A DNA stretch of 64,000 bases from Buxus sempervirens (Eukaryota > Streptophyta > Magnoliopsida > Buxales > Buxaceae). Below, piece by piece: positions 43,101 through 54,340 of the stretch (position 1 is the stretch's first letter; each line of letters opens with the position of its first letter). A model generated the notes under the pieces. The model was given only the letters and a program-made list of their open reading frames with translations. It was not told where the DNA came from and did no database searches. The DNA lies in NCBI GenBank assembly GCA_947561395.2, contig OX387194.1, forward strand, positions 13,626,048-13,690,047, written 5' to 3'. The position numbers were made by a program, and so were the translations under genes.

Positions 43101-44520
43101 GATTTATTCAAGATTGTTTTGGGGAATGAGGAAATGAGAGAGAGAGAAAGATTCAGAGTGAGAATACCCAAACCGAAAACCAAACTGATCACATGTGGAA
43201 AACCCGGAACCCAACCCAAGCCAAAGCGAATTGCAAATTTAGTTTGGTTTGGGTCAGTTTCACATGATAAAACCGGTCATTCATTAAAATAAAGTATTTT
43301 AAATAATAAAACTTGATATTCACATAGTAAAACATGATCAAACATTTTTCGTTGGAACTTTCCCTTAAAAGACTTACAAAAATAAACCTAAAAATTAAAG
43401 ACTTATGAGTTAACATAATTTAATAAGTTAAATATTATTATATAAATTATATCTATTATATTTTATATATAATATTATATATTTCGGTTCAGTTGGATTT
43501 TAAGCTTAGAATATTTGGTTCGATTTTTGGTTCAGTTCTGTTTACCGAAGCCTTCAACCCAAAAAAATTTGGTTCTACATTTTTAGAACCAAAACCAAAC
43601 CAAAGACTTAAGAAACCAACCCAAAACTGACTCAAATTATGTATTAGCCAATTGCCCCGAACTCCCATGACTTACAGGAGTCTGATCCTTCTACTAGGGC
43701 TGCAACTTCTCTCCTCTTTTTTTTTTTTCATGTTTACTGTCTATTAATTTTTAAAAAAAATATCTACAAGAACTCTCTCTCTCTCTTTCTCTCTCGTATT
43801 AGCAATTTTGAACATGCGTTCGCATGTTGAAAATGGTTTCATGGTTTACTAACGTACGGCTCATGGAGTTGAACTCAATGGGTCTAGATTAAAGTTTGGA
43901 AACATTTCCATTGCTTTTGCTGGATACAAATCTGCGTGTCCAAGGAAGAGCGATATGGAGGTATTGAAGGAGATATTTTGTAGTTGCATCTGAAAGACTG
44001 AGATTGAAGGTAATTAATGATCATAATACCTTCATGGGCGCCGCTATGGATTCACAGACAACTGCATCGAGCCAAATAAAACTCTGAACTTGTGAAAAGT
44101 TGATGAACTCCTTTTGGCTGTGTGTTAAAAGTATCATCTACCCACCATGGGATCAGCTTCTATCTAATGCAAAGTACGATGATATTGATTATCGTCGAAA
44201 GTTTGGTTGCCTTCAATCTCAATCTTCCAGATGCAACTACAAATATCTCCTTCAATGCCTCCATACTGCTCTTCTTTGGATATGCAGATCTGTATCCAAA
44301 CTTTAATTTGGACCCATTGAGCTCAACTCCATGAGCCATTACTAATAGCAAGTCGCTAGAATGCATTTAAGCTTTTTCTTTTTGAAAAAACTCATGCAGT
44401 ATCTCCCTTAAATGCAAGAAAAAAGTGCAGATAATATATCTCATCCCTGTTATGTAGCATCTACCCCCTAAATTATCAATGCATGGGGCGCCCCACCCGC
44501 CCCTAACCCAACCTTAGTAT
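43100..44520 (-). repeat. Dispersed segment D2 with internal inverted repeat
   Basis: Inverted relative of D1 (14345-16640). Inverted arms of about 150 bp lie at 43857-44010 and 44200-44342, separated by roughly 190 bp. It retains the unoccupied site (TTCACAGA, 44051-44058) of the element inserted in D1. Homology to D1 extends weakly to 44840. Confidence 0.8.
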
Positions 44521-45170
44521 ATTAAATTATTATTTTAGTATGTATCATACATTAAAAAATAGGTATTTAATAACGATCCAACCCAGTGAGGTATTGTTTA
44601 CTTTGAGCTTAAGCTTGCATGGTTTTTTCCTCAAAAGGTGCTACGCTAGTTAGAATGTTCTTCCTGTCTCTTATACCATACCAAGGTTTCATCTGTTTTT
44701 GATGTGGGATTGAAATGTCACAAACCCCAACTTGTCCTGTTACCTATCCGATAAGGATGGATTAAGGTTTGGTATTGGCTAAACTTCTACAGGTTCACCA
44801 AAACCACCCTAAACCTGTCCTGTTGCCATTCCCAATGGTGCTAGAATTCTAAGAATGAAAAAGAAGCACGTAAAGCATAATGTGAGCTTACTTGTCCAAA
44901 TGTAATTTGGATAATGAAATATTTAAAGAATAATTTATTATTAAAAATTTTCAAAATTCGAAAAATAAAAGTACTAGAAGATTGTAAAATCCTCAAGTCT
45001 CCTTCTTTTTCAATTTTCTGATTCTTGTTACAATTTTTTTTTGGCTTCGTTACAATATTTGAATTTTTTGGGATATCGGTAGGTGGCACAAAACATGCGA
45101 CGGCAGGATTAGTACGCCGGCAAAATTCTGACAAAACAACATGGCATGTGACTCATTTCTTCTGTTGCTA
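44521..45170. other. Non-genic stretch left of the RPS20 module
   Basis: 44755-44840 is an inverted copy of 14165-14245. 45060-45130 has 'gccggcaaaattctgacaaaa' like the interior of 41014-41477. No gene. Confidence 0.5.
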
Positions 45171-45171
45171 A

Positions 45172-45410
45172 TGGTATAACGAATTTCAACGACGCGACAC
45201 ACGTCCTAATAGTTTAAAAATCCAAATAACGCTAATGTCCCAAGTAAGGAAACAGCGAATGACGAAAACTAACGATGCCGTTCCGTCGTTAGCGTCGTTC
45301 GTCGAGATTAAAAATATTGCGTCCAAATTTGAAAATTTCAAAAGCCCTCTTTTTCAAAACCCCTGTCGTTCTTCTTCCTCCTCAACCTAAACCCCTTTCG
45401 TTCTTCTTAC
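45172..45410 (+). promoter_or_regulatory. Promoter-like module upstream of RPS20
   Basis: About 240 bp with repeated 'acgacg/cgtcgtt' words and a pyrimidine-rich end ('ttcttcttcctcctcaacctaaacccc'). An inverted copy at 51448-51680 precedes the MACPF pseudogene. It probably supplied the promoter and leader of the RPS20 copy. Confidence 0.6.
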
Positions 45411-45489
45411 GAAAGACCATTCGTAACACCATTAGCGATAGAGGAAATCGGTTGTAAGATTAGAGGAGTTGTGCTAGGGATAGAAGGGA

Positions 45490-45957
45490 ATGGCCACTGT
45501 TCACTATCTTTCTTCTTCTTTTACTCTTCCTTGCAAACCCAGAAACTGCTCCATCTCCATTTCTTCTTGTACTCGGTCAAACTCTGCCACTTTTAGGTCT
45601 CTCAGTTTCTCTGTAAATCTATCATGGAGTGCCTTCATTAATGGTAAAAAAAAGCTCTACGAACACCTCAACTTTTTCTCTCTCCTTATCTCTTTTCCCT
45701 TGCAATTTGGGTTCAGAACAAGAATCCCTCTTTGCGTATATATGATTACGGGATTTTGAAATGTGGGATTCGCCTCTTGCAGGGATCGAGTTTACCAATG
45801 AGAGCAATCGAGAGGCCCATACACCGGCGTTCTGTTGTTTGCGAAGTGGCTCCAAATAAAAAGACCGATTCAGTTGCAAAGAGAGCTCGGCAAGCTGAGA
45901 AAAGGCGCATCTACAACAAAGCCCGGAAATCTGAAGTTAGAACTCGCATGAAAAAGG
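45490..45957 (+). pseudogene. RPS20: Plastid 30S ribosomal protein S20, 5' exons only
   Basis: Start ATG 45490. Exon 1 encodes a Ser/Thr-rich plastid transit peptide (from MATVHYLSSSFTLPCKPRN). Exon 2 (from 45783, after TTGCAG) encodes 'RRSVVCEVAPNKK' and the bS20 core 'AKRARQAEKRRIYNKARKSE', then VRTRMKK, to a donor at 45957. bS20 binds 16S rRNA in the small ribosomal subunit. The natural-looking donor at 45643 is out of phase with exon 2 by one base; a donor at 45612 (TCT/GTAAAT) would keep phase. I find no third exon (the rest of bS20) in the next several kb, so this is probably a truncated copy. Confidence 0.8.
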
Positions 45958-46313
45958 TATCCCTCTTCTTTTTTTCCTTTCAATTTGGTGTTTGATTTGA
46001 TGATTTCTCTCTTCCACATACCCCTTCGACCGATGTGAAATCAGTTTTGTTTTCCTCAATTATTTATTGAACGTGGTATAGATTTTGTCAAGTTTCTGGG
46101 TTTCCTTTTCATTTTATGGCTTGCATGGTGGTGTTCACTAATATACGTATTAGTGCAGTTTTTCTGGCTTAGATTAGAAGTTTGCTTAAAGGTGCAAATA
46201 GATAACTAGAAGTTAGTAAATTGTTGCCAGGTATTTAATGCTATGCTTTCTTGAAATGGTTTATTATTGACTATTTAGATACTTCTCTTTTCATAATTAA
46301 CTGAGAAGCTTGA

Positions 46314-46318
<5 letters not shown>

Positions 46319-46391
<73 letters not shown>
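46319..46391. repeat. (GT)n(GA)n microsatellite
   Basis: A short GT run passes into about 60 bp of GA. Confidence 0.95.
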
Positions 46392-46395
<4 letters not shown>

Positions 46396-48380
46396 AATAT
46401 TTGAGAATAGGATACTTATGAAATCAAAGATTGGAGCAGTTGAGTGAGTTGTGAAGTTGTCTGATTACAGTTTTAAAGTAGCATTTGTGTTGATAATGTG
46501 GGTTAGTTCATTGGAATGAAAAAGGGCAAGAAAGAATATTAAGTAAAAAATGCAAATAAATAGATTAACTTCATCAATAGAGGATTCCTCTTTTCTCTCC
46601 CATTGAGTTTTTGGGAGAAAAAAACTCATGGCGAAGAAGAAGCAGAAAACAGGGCCTAAAATAAGTTCAATGACAATTTTTATGGTGGAATCCTTCTTCG
46701 TTCTTTCCCAGAACACGAGGATTATCAAGTTGATGTGTAAGCTAGTGTTTTGGAAATTTAGAACAGAATTCTTGGTATAAATGAATAATAATATGTGTAT
46801 ATAAATGTTTTGTGCATACCATTATAATTGAAAATTATTCAAACTGGGTCTGTAAACATTTAGCTGATGAAATTCCGTGGTGACACCTGAACTTGTAATT
46901 GTATTTAAAACCTACGACAAAGTAAATCTGTTGGTACTTAAAATCCTCTAAAAACAAATCCTGCAAAGATAGTGTTCATTTGAAGAAACCTGGATAAAAT
47001 AAGTGGTTGTGGCTTTATGAACATTAAGGTGGAAAGTGATTTGGAATATCGCTGGTTCTGGGCAACGATTCATGCAGTTATTACTTGTAGGAACCTTGAA
47101 TATGATTTTGAACATTATTTTGTTCAGTGAATTAAAATGGAGATTAAAATCATTGCAGATTGTTGGTTTTTTAGTATCGGTGCAATGGTTTTACAAAATA
47201 TTTTGTTGATAATACAGTCTAGTCTCCCATGCAAGGATTGAGTATTAAAAATAATTGTTGTAGATGTAAGGCATGATGGAAGGGGCTTTACCCGCCTAAT
47301 ACCATGCCTGAGCCATAATGCAATTAGCTGCAAGATAATTAAAAGCAATTTAGGGGGGAAGTAAACGGTAGGGCAAAAGCCATTCAAACGTCAATCTTTA
47401 TCATTGCTGTTAATATGTAGGTTCTTATAGACTGAAAATGTTAATATGTAGGTTCTTATAGATCTATCTAGAGTAGTCAGTGTAAGAAAGCAAAGTTTTA
47501 AAGTTATTCATAGCCTTTATTATTCAATTGACGCTTGCCAGTGATATTATGAATTTTCGAGCTTTTTCGTTGGGAGTTACTGTGTTTTTATTTTAAATTT
47601 TTTTTATTCCATGCCTGCCATTCATATGTTCATACTTCATACACACTTCACGACACATATTTTTGCAATTATTTTTTATATCGAATTTATACCATTCTTC
47701 AGAAATTATAAGTTAGGAAAAGAAGGACATTGGGCTATGACTATTTATTTTATCTTTTCCTCTTCTTCTTCTTCTTTTTTTTTTAATTTCTATGCAGGTC
47801 ATTTGCTTCTTGCCTATGGATATAGAGGGACGAACTTCCAAGAGAATGAATTCCACAACTGCATTAGCATCCTTGGAGTGTTCAATAGCAACAGCTTTTA
47901 GTGTTGTATAATCATTCTAAACGGTCTCTTCCTTTTTGTGGAGCTCATGTAAACATGAATTTTTGTATTTTAGTTCACAATGAGCATTGGTGGGATTACG
48001 TTTCGTGCCTTGGAACTTGGAAGCTTGTTTTTCAGTTTATTACTTTCAAGCAACCTTATCCATGTTTAAGGAAACATGTGAGAATGTTGTACATAATTTG
48101 TGTCTACTATCTATCAGTGGTTAATTGAAGACCATCAGAGAGTGGCAGAGTTTCCAGATATTAGAATGATTATACAATACATATTGTAATTCACCACAAT
48201 TCATCCCTGTGCCTCACCTCTACCCACCCCTCCCCTCCTCTCCCCTTCCTGTGGCAACAGAAAATGAAAAAAATAGAGGTACAGGATCACTGTTGCAGGA
48301 TCTTTGGGGTTCTTCCCTTCCAACAATATTTATTTTTGAGAATGTTTGCAAAAAAAGTAAGTATTGTTTGCAATTAGAAA
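46392..48380. other. Region downstream of the RPS20 fragment
   Basis: No bS20 exon is recognised. 47807-47901 follows a pyrimidine tract and CAG like a terminal exon, but gives no known protein. A 32-bp tandem duplication 'aatatgtaggttcttatagactgaaaatgtt' lies at about 47410-47466. Confidence 0.45.
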
Positions 48381-48384
48381 TGCA

Positions 48385-48715
48385 CCTGTGGCATTCGAAC
48401 ACAAGTCCAACGATTTTGAACGCTATTCTCAAGTTTCTTTGCACCTGATATTAACAATTAACGTTTGAACTACACCTCTAACGGTCACAAACGCTACTCT
48501 CGGGTCAAGTTTCTCTGCACCTGATATTGACAATTAACGTTCGAACAACACCTCTAATGGTCTCAAACGCTACTCTTGGGTTTCCTATAAATCAGAACTA
48601 CACTTGTGGCATTTGAACGACACATCTAACGTTCTTTAACGGTACTCTCAGCTTTCTCTGCAACTGGAATTAACATTGAACGTTCGAATGGTGCCTCCAA
48701 CGCTTTCAAACGACA
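48385..48715. repeat. Degenerate tandem repeat, about 4-5 units
   Basis: Units of about 75-80 bp contain 'ctgatatt(a/g)acaattaacgtt(c/t)gaac', 'cacctctaacggtc' and 'aacgctactctcggg'. Confidence 0.85.
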
Positions 48716-49470
48716 ACCATAAAATCTTCATTTCCACTCCGATTTGGATGCCGTTTGGACCATAACTTCTATAACTTATTCTAACCAACTTAGACACTGT
48801 AAACACAAACTTTTTGATATGGAATTTAGGCGACGTATAACAATAGTAGTAACAACTATTTGAAATCATTCATATGGTATTCAAACACATTCAGGTTATT
48901 GTTGCTTTCTTCTCAGGTTATTGTTGCTTTCTTGATTCCATTTTAGAAATTAAATTATTTTATTCAAAGTGTTAATAATATCCTTAAATATAATAAATAA
49001 TTAAAGATGAGATTCCCATGGATCGTTCCATGCACTTAAATACACTCCAAGGAATGTGATTAAATAATTTGGAAATTCTTTCTTAGCAAATTCTACATTC
49101 ACATATCTATGCAACAATACTTACATATCCTTAGATTCAGAACAATGTAGATGAGGTAGACAGAGAAAAACCAGATAGGAAGGAAACTAATGCACTTAAA
49201 GTTATGAGAATTTATCTGAAACAGGCTATACATTTATTCAAAGACCAAAAGTGACCAGAATACAAGGAGATGGACATTGTTTCTGGAAGTGCAAGGTGAA
49301 CTTAAACTTGTTCGTTAATGATTGGACTATTCCATGCATGACCTGAACAAGTATGTTAATTAAAATTTTGGAACCAAAGTAACAAACATATACAATCCTT
49401 CCATGATAAAAAATATACATCGACATCCAAAAAACCTACATCCACATCCAAAAAAGAGGGAAGTACACTC
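48716..49470. other. Non-genic stretch
   Basis: Includes a 22-bp tandem duplication 'aggttattgttgctttcttctc' (48893-48935) and a small LTR-like patch at 48735-48780. Confidence 0.5.
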
Positions 49471-51276
49471 AAGAAGTGGAGGATCCCATGAAGATGGAAC
49501 TTCTTGTTTCACATGATCACATAGTACTATTTGGGATCTTGCCAATTCAATGTTATACATGGTTATGAACCAACCATCAAATGCAAGACTTTTTGTGGCC
49601 ACTGCATCCTTCTGCAAGCAACCATGGAAATCAAACATTGCATTGAATAGGCCAAAGGGAATTTTACTGGACAAAGACAGCTCCTAATTGAATTGTTCTG
49701 ACGTCTAAGTTGAACAAAAAGGAAAATATAGTTTAGAGAAAGCAGTGAGTAGTTCACTAAATTATGAGCTTTCTTAATATAACTCACAAATTATCAAAGC
49801 TTAAAAAGACTCCAATAGCCATATAAACCCACATAATCACAATATATTAGCATAAGAATGAAGTGAAAGACAATTAAGAACGAATAATGAAAACCATTAG
49901 CCACATGTGAAGACAAAACTCCAACGTTAAGCGGGAACATGAACCATTTGAAACAAGTTAAATGATGATGATTGAAAAAGAGGTAGCATTATCTAGAGGG
50001 GAGATCGGGTTAAGGCAAAGACAAAGAGTTGTGCCAGCAAGTCAACTTCAACATTTAAAGCATCTGTATGAAAGTTCATATCTGGAGGAATCTCGACTAC
50101 AAATATCAACTGGGATGCCATTAAAACTAATACAGAGCCTATGCAAAGAGTTAAGGTTATTACTGGTAGAAGTACCAATTACATCATCTTGGATTAATAT
50201 TGTTTTTGGTGAGTTGATTTTTATTGGGCCTAATTCACACTTTAAACTCCATGTAACAAGTCAGACAGACCACTAATAGATTGGTTTCCGCCAATTAGAT
50301 CTTTAATTTCTTTTTTTATAACAAGTATGTGAATATATACTAAGAAAGTGCTTGCTATTCTATTTTCCACTTAAGGACTAAATTAATTGCATAAGCCTTT
50401 CTACTTTTGACTTGGCTTCTCACACAGTTCCTTCAATTTTTTCTCATCAGGACCACTTTTGCTTCACCAATATCAAACAATTGATATCTAAACTGAATAG
50501 TGTCCCAGTAAACATTTAAAGGAAAAGATAAAAAAAAAAAGGCCCCATAATCCGGTTTATCTCCACCAAAGCAAGGTCTCGAAATGGGTACACTAGCATT
50601 TGAAATTTTTTCACAAAGTGATCTAACCTGCATTCTGATGGTAACATCCCAAGGCTTTTATCATCACACGAAGAGACAGATTATAGTTAATTAACTTCAC
50701 ATAACGGATTAAGCAAAAACTCTTTGGAATAAATATATCCAAAAATGAGAGGATAGGAAAATCAGATTGAGCAGAAAATTAGCCAATTCCAGAAAAGTAT
50801 CTATGTTGTGAATATTTTTAGGAAAGCAAGGATAAAGAATGAAGCAGCGATGGAAGCTTAAACATTTGAGTTTTGACTTACTATTTCCAATCAGTAAATT
50901 CATAGCGACAGAAGCCAGAGCACGAGAAAATAAAAACAAACAAAAAGGGAAAAATAAGTCTTCGAATTACTATCAAATTCACCTGATTAAATGAAAGAAC
51001 ATCGGACCGAAAGTGCATGCGCCCTCCCTTGTCGCATTTATTCGAACTCGATACATTTCGAACGACGATTCCACCAGGCAGCACGAGGTCTCTAGCTGTG
51101 GTATCGTCGAGCCCAATCAGTCGTGAACCTTTCAGACCTGGTTTGTAGTACGAGAGACGAACATCGTTCAATAGATCATAACCGTAATCGATTACAGAAA
51201 CTGCCCTCTCAGTTGCAGATTGGGATCGATTCGGCTGGCATCGACCACCATTGGTTTCAGTTAGAGATGAGATCGA
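49471..51276 (-). pseudogene. MACPF-domain protein (CAD1/NSL1-like), truncated
   Basis: Minus strand. Exon 1 (about 51221-50983) reads 'ERAVSVIDYGYDLLNDVRLS', then 'GSRLIGLDD', 'DLVLPGGIVV' and 'FRSDVLSFNQ', closed by CAG/GTGAAT. Exon 2 starts after AG at 49704 and reads 'SEQFN*ELSLSSKIPFGLFN', 'AMFDFHGCLQKDAVATKSLA', 'FDGWFITMYNIELARSQIVL' and 'PSSWDPPLL', then leaves the family at 49471. This order matches the N-terminal third of plant CAD1/NSL1 proteins, membrane-attack-complex/perforin-domain regulators of cell death and immunity. No start codon precedes exon 1 (in-frame TAG at 51277-51279), the usual ATG of exon 2 is ACG, CAG has become TAG at 49684-49686, and the rest of the domain is missing. 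Confidence 0.88.
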
Positions 51277-51447
51277 CTAAGACTCCGACGCGTTCTAGAG
51301 TTACGAAGGTCTGGTTTTCTAGGGCTTGCGACGATGGAACAATAGAAATCCATGGAATTGGTCTCGTGATCAAAGCTGACTTTTTACATCTGGTTTCCAT
51401 GTCAAAAACAATGAACATTTGACAAGAATGAAAGGGGAAGAAGATCA

Positions 51448-51680
51448 GTTGAAGGGGTTTAGGTTGAGGAGAAAGAAGAATGAAAGGGGTTTTGAAAAGA
51501 GGGCTTTTGAAATTTTCAGATTTGGGTGCAATATTTTTAATCTTGACGAAGGAAGATAACGACGGAATGGCGTCGTTAGTTTTCGTCGTTCGCCATTTCC
51601 TTGTTTGGGACGTTAGCATTATTTCGATTTTTAAACCATTAGGACGCGTGTCGCGTCGTTGAAATTCGTTATACCTTTCG
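51448..51680 (-). promoter_or_regulatory. Inverted copy of the RPS20 promoter-like module
   Basis: The reverse complement matches 45172-45410 over its length, including 'acgaatttcaacgacgcgacac' and 'ccctctttttcaaaacccc'. It sits just upstream of the MACPF pseudogene on that gene's strand. Confidence 0.7.
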
Positions 51681-51689
51681 TTATACCGT

Positions 51690-52850
51690 TAGCGACAGAA
51701 GAAATCGGTCGCACAGCATGACTCACGCTAACGTCATGGCGAACATTTCTTTACCAAAAATATCCTTGCATAACTTCTATTGCAAAAGTGTCTATCATAT
51801 TTAAAGTCCAAATTCGGTGGACCGAATCTTTAACAAAAAGAAAGAAGTATATATCAAATAAATTTTCAACATAAATTTTCATAAATAGTCTAAAAGAAAA
51901 GTGTAATCAAAAGAATCAATTAAGTAATCTATGACTTTAGATTTCTATAAGACACATAATTTTAAAATAAATAAGGAGAAATTGACAATATATAGCATCT
52001 AATTTTAATCTCACTTGTCTATGTGGCCTAAGGGGACCCTTGTAAGTTAAACGGTATGAGTTTGCCACAGAAATCCCATGACTTTAGGAGTCTGATCTTG
52101 GTAATCATGGAGAAGCCTTGTTGATTGATTGAGAAATAATGAAGCCTGATGGTATAATATAAGATCATTAAATATTATAATATTATTATAAATTAATATT
52201 TTCTATTTCTAATATTATTTTCGTAATATCTAAAATTAAATATTATAATAATACAATATTCATTAAAATATGCAATTTATTTTATTTATTATTATTTATA
52301 CTATCGCTTTATTTATAATATAATATTTATATTATGGTTCTAATCATAATAATTATACAATATTATATAATTTAATTAAATAATAATATAATATAAATAT
52401 GATTCAATATTATTTATTGTAATAATAACATTTTATGTTTACAATAATTATGATATTACTATAATGTAATATTATGATTAAATGTTATTATAATACACTA
52501 AACTAAATATTAATAATTTCATACAAGAAATATTATATAATATATGGATATATATTATATAATAGATTATATTATATATATTTATATATTTATTGTATAT
52601 AATATTTATATGACATAATTATTTTAGTTAGAATACTGAAATTTCAATTTTTGGAGATTTTAAGTAACGCACCGAGAATCCAGGCAAGAATCCATAATCC
52701 ACCTCCAAAGAGGATTCGGATTAGAAAGTTGATTATATAATCTTATTCTCTAACAATTTCAATGGTTATATGAACCAAACAATCCGCTTGGATTTTAAAA
52801 TCGAGCAGAATCCATAATCCAGAATGACCATGAAATGCCCCATGTGGTCA
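51690..52850. other. Non-genic stretch with an extremely AT-rich core
   Basis: 52155-52625 is almost entirely A and T with 'aatattat/ataatatt' repeats. 52030-52150 and 52640-52850 resemble parts of the D family. Confidence 0.6.
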
Positions 52851-52879
52851 TCAGTAAGCCCCGACAGAAATAATCACTT

Positions 52880-53067
52880 GTTAGTTTGCCTAACGGCCAA
52901 ATCAAAACCTCCCAACTCTCAATTGCCAATGCCACTTTTAGAAAACTCTCAGCTCTATTTTGAAGAAATCAAGATGCTCAGTAGATCTAATTTGTTTTCT
53001 ACACTGAATCAGTGAACAAAAAGAAATTCGAGCTGATAAGAGCTCATAGGATTCTTGACAGCCCAAA

Positions 53068-53106
<39 letters not shown>

Positions 53107-53320
53107 TTCCAGACTAAAAAATGCTGAGGTTTTTCTTTGATATCTTGAAAGAGAGAAAACAAATTGTGTCTACAGATCTTCTTGATTTCTTAAAGCAGAG
53201 CTGAGAGTTTTCAAAATGGGTGTTAGCGGTCGACTTTTATAAGGTGGGGAAGTTTTGCTTTGGCCGTTAGAGAACTAATAACATGTTCTGGGGGGGGGGG
53301 CTTCCTAATTTCTCAATCAG
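52880..53320. repeat. Head-to-head inverted copies of a D-family block
   Basis: 52880-53005 (plus) and about 53165-53320 (minus) both match 16470-16630, giving an inverted repeat around a GA microsatellite. Confidence 0.75.
53072..53103. repeat. (GA)n microsatellite
   Basis: A GA dinucleotide run of about 32 bp at the centre of the inverted D-family blocks. Confidence 0.95.
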
Positions 53321-54340
53321 TCAACCATGCTTAAATACTGGAGCTGTAAGTTTGGCCCGGACCGCCCAACCCAGCCCGAATAACAGCCCGATTTAAGAAA
53401 TAAGTTTGGGTTTGGGTTTGGGCTGGGCTCAATCTTGAGCTCGAAGTTGAGTTCGGGCTAGGCTCGGACTCACAAGGTACAGCTCGAAAAAACCCGAATA
53501 ACCCGAAATATATATACCACTAAAACCCCTTCCTGCAAACCTCCATGCAATTGTCTCCTACAAACCTAAAAGTTTCTTGTCCTCTCCCATATCTCTACCA
53601 CAGAAGTTGGAATTGCTCGCCCCTCTCACTGACTCACTGTCCCTCTCTTCTATTATCAATACCTCATATCTCAAAGACAACCTAGCTAGAGAAACCCCCA
53701 ACAAAGGAGCTCAATCGGCAGGAGCTAGCAATACAGTTGCCGTCGGTGTCGCCGTCAATACGGTGGGATACAGTTCCGATAGCAAGGGATTTGCGATTGC
53801 TCACAAGGGATTTGCGATACAATTCCATCGCTCACAAGTCACAAGGGATTTGCGATTGCTATTTTTGTCAAATCAGGCATCTCTCTTTAAATCGTGCATC
53901 TCATCTTTCCCCATTTGTTCACTGCTTTCAGGTACTATTTAATTCCTCTCTTTTCTAGTACTCGATCTGGATGAGATCCATTAATGTGTGCTTGGGAGGG
54001 TTTGTTTCTCTTCCTCGGCTATGCACCATATAATCTAAAACTATATACCTACCTTTGACTACAAAGTTAGTTTAGATATTTCAATCCCCAGTATTTTACT
54101 GCTGGATGCAAAATTTCATTAAAATTTGATTTCCGATAAGGTAGCAAAACAGAAAATCTTATTACTTTAGTAGTATTTTATTTATGTTATTTTTAACATC
54201 AATATATATCCCCTAAAATCTTGATTTATTGTTCTTGTTTGGTCATATGCAAATGAGTTATGTGTTTCTTACATAATTTCGTGGTTCTAATATTTGAAAC
54301 GTAGATTCTAACTCAGCAAAAAAAAAAAAAAAATGTAGAT

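Noticed and set aside
49962..50276. Open frame of about 100 codons on the plus strand ('RQRQRVVPASQLQHLKHLYE')
   Set aside because: Slight resemblance to a WOX homeodomain start, but the recognition helix is absent and it lies within the MACPF pseudogene intron on the other strand.
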